Below are positions 5,518 to 5,921 of a stretch of DNA of 5,921 nt, in pieces (positions within the stretch are counted from its first letter, which is position 1; the number at the start of each line of letters is the position of its first letter). The DNA is taken from the NCBI GenBank assembly GCA_016199105.1, contig JACQHI010000110.1, positions 1 through 5,921 of the forward strand, read 5' to 3'. The position numbers and the translations under genes were made by a program. The DNA comes from Lentisphaerota bacterium (GTDB lineage Bacteria > Verrucomicrobiota > Kiritimatiellia > JAAZAB01). The notes under the pieces were generated by a model. The model did no database searches, was not told the origin of the DNA, and saw nothing but the letters and a program-made list of their open reading frames with translations.

Positions 5518-5650
5518 GGGAGGAAAAGTGGAGGAAAGGAGCGGCAAAGTCAAACCCGATCACCCGGGGCCAAAGGGCCTGTTATCAGGTTTACAGTTAT
5601 CGGTTATCGAACCGATCCGGTATCCGGAAAGAGAATAGCCGCAAGGAGGC

Positions 5651-5700
5651 GCCACGTCGCTTCGCAAGTGGCCACTTGGCCGCAAAGCGGCAGACGTGGC
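5651..5700. repeat. Nested inverted repeat
   Basis: GCCACGTC (5651-5658) and GACGTGGC (5693-5700) are exact complements. Between them lies a perfect 12-base palindrome, AAGTGGCCACTT (5666-5677). On the top strand it would form a long stem with an inner hairpin. It has no T-tract and serves no visible gene end; it looks like another intergenic repeat type. Confidence 0.65.
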
Positions 5701-5723
5701 AAGAAGCGCAAGCCTGCCCGAAT

Positions 5724-5776
5724 GCCCCGCTGCTACTCTCCCCTGTAAAAAGAACACAAAGAACGCAGAGCGGGGC
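5724..5776. repeat. Inverted repeat enclosing an A-rich direct repeat
   Basis: GCCCCGCT (5724-5731) and AGCGGGGC (5769-5776) are exact complements. The interior carries AGAACACAA followed by AGAACGCAG (5751-5768), a two-unit repeat of period nine. It is distinct in sequence from the other repeats in the window. Confidence 0.55.
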
Positions 5777-5840
5777 TTCATCTTTGTGCTCATTGCACTG
5801 CTAATGGCCTGATTCTTCGTTTTTGAAGAAGATTTTTATG

Positions 5841-5867
5841 TGTCAAAATCATTTACAGCAGAATCAT
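5841..5867 (-). repeat. 27-base dispersed repeat, copy 2 (inverted)
   Basis: The reverse complement matches 4485-4511 at 24 of 27 positions. The two copies face each other across the aldolase-like gene, about 1.33 kb apart. Confidence 0.75.
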
Positions 5868-5921
5868 TAAAAAGAAACCACTGGATCAACCTCGACTACC
5901 AAGCCGGAACGCTCATAACGC

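Larger units (their letters stand above)
5518..5921. other. Gene-free, repeat-rich right end
   Basis: No convincing coding sequence. From left to right it holds three GTTATC copies (5581, 5596, 5603) ending in a CGGTT/AACCG hairpin (5601-5614), an inverted repeat at 5651-5700, another at 5724-5776, and the second 27-base repeat at 5841-5867. The upstream region of the aldolase-like gene must lie here, but I could not pick a good minus-strand promoter. The last 54 bases show nothing I recognise beyond the short match at 5878-5886. Confidence 0.6.

Noticed and set aside
5548..5553. TTGACT on the minus strand as a -35 box for the aldolase-like gene
   Set aside because: At the standard distance the sequence is CACTTT, a poor -10 box.
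5560..5793. A 77-codon minus-strand frame with a hydrophobic start
   Set aside because: It is made up of the inverted repeats and A-rich direct repeat at 5651-5776, with no family pattern and no ribosome binding site.
5813..5837. TTCTTC/GAAGAA hairpin followed by five T, like a plus-strand terminator
   Set aside because: The stem is six A/T-rich pairs and no plus-strand gene precedes it. Not strong enough to list.

Overview
The window looks like chromosomal DNA of a GC-rich environmental bacterium. The sugar-hydrolase-like protein and the divergent DapA-fold aldolase resemble versions I associate with the Planctomycetota/Verrucomicrobiota/Lentisphaerota group or neighbouring phyla. This placement is inferred from protein style only; no rRNA or other marker is present.

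Layout. Bases 1-465 hold a compact cassette: a plus-strand gene for a four-helix-bundle protein of the 23S rRNA intervening-sequence (IVS) family, enclosed by 33-base imperfect inverted repeats. Its right end lies 3 bases from the stop codon of the next gene. Every other gene is on the minus strand. 469-2247 is a large cytoplasmic protein of glycoside-hydrolase type (beta/alpha-barrel with a helical tail). 2248-2746 is non-coding and holds a long palindromic repeat. 2747-4235 is an AT-richer block with two small secreted proteins of unknown function (2747-3298 and 3783-4235) on either side of a rubrerythrin gene that has lost most of its diiron domain and its reading frame (3472-3718). 4236-4599 is non-coding and holds a second copy of the palindromic repeat plus a different 27-base repeat. 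4600-5505 is a dihydrodipicolinate synthase/N-acetylneuraminate lyase family enzyme. 5506-5921 has no convincing gene but contains several unrelated inverted repeats.

How the parts relate. The hydrolase-like protein and the aldolase-like protein could both serve sugar or sugar-acid catabolism, but they are about 2.3 kb apart and nothing shows that they form one operon. The middle block differs in composition from both, and copies of the palindromic repeat lie on each side of it in the same orientation. This suggests turnover by insertion or recombination. The 27-base repeat occurs in inverted orientation on both sides of the aldolase gene.

No CRISPR array, tRNA, rRNA, transposase, toxin-antitoxin pair or recognised defence system was found. 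The most unusual items are the free-standing IVS-like cassette, the broken rubrerythrin, the density of different palindromic repeats, and the aldolase that keeps the Schiff-base lysine but lacks other hallmark residues of DapA.
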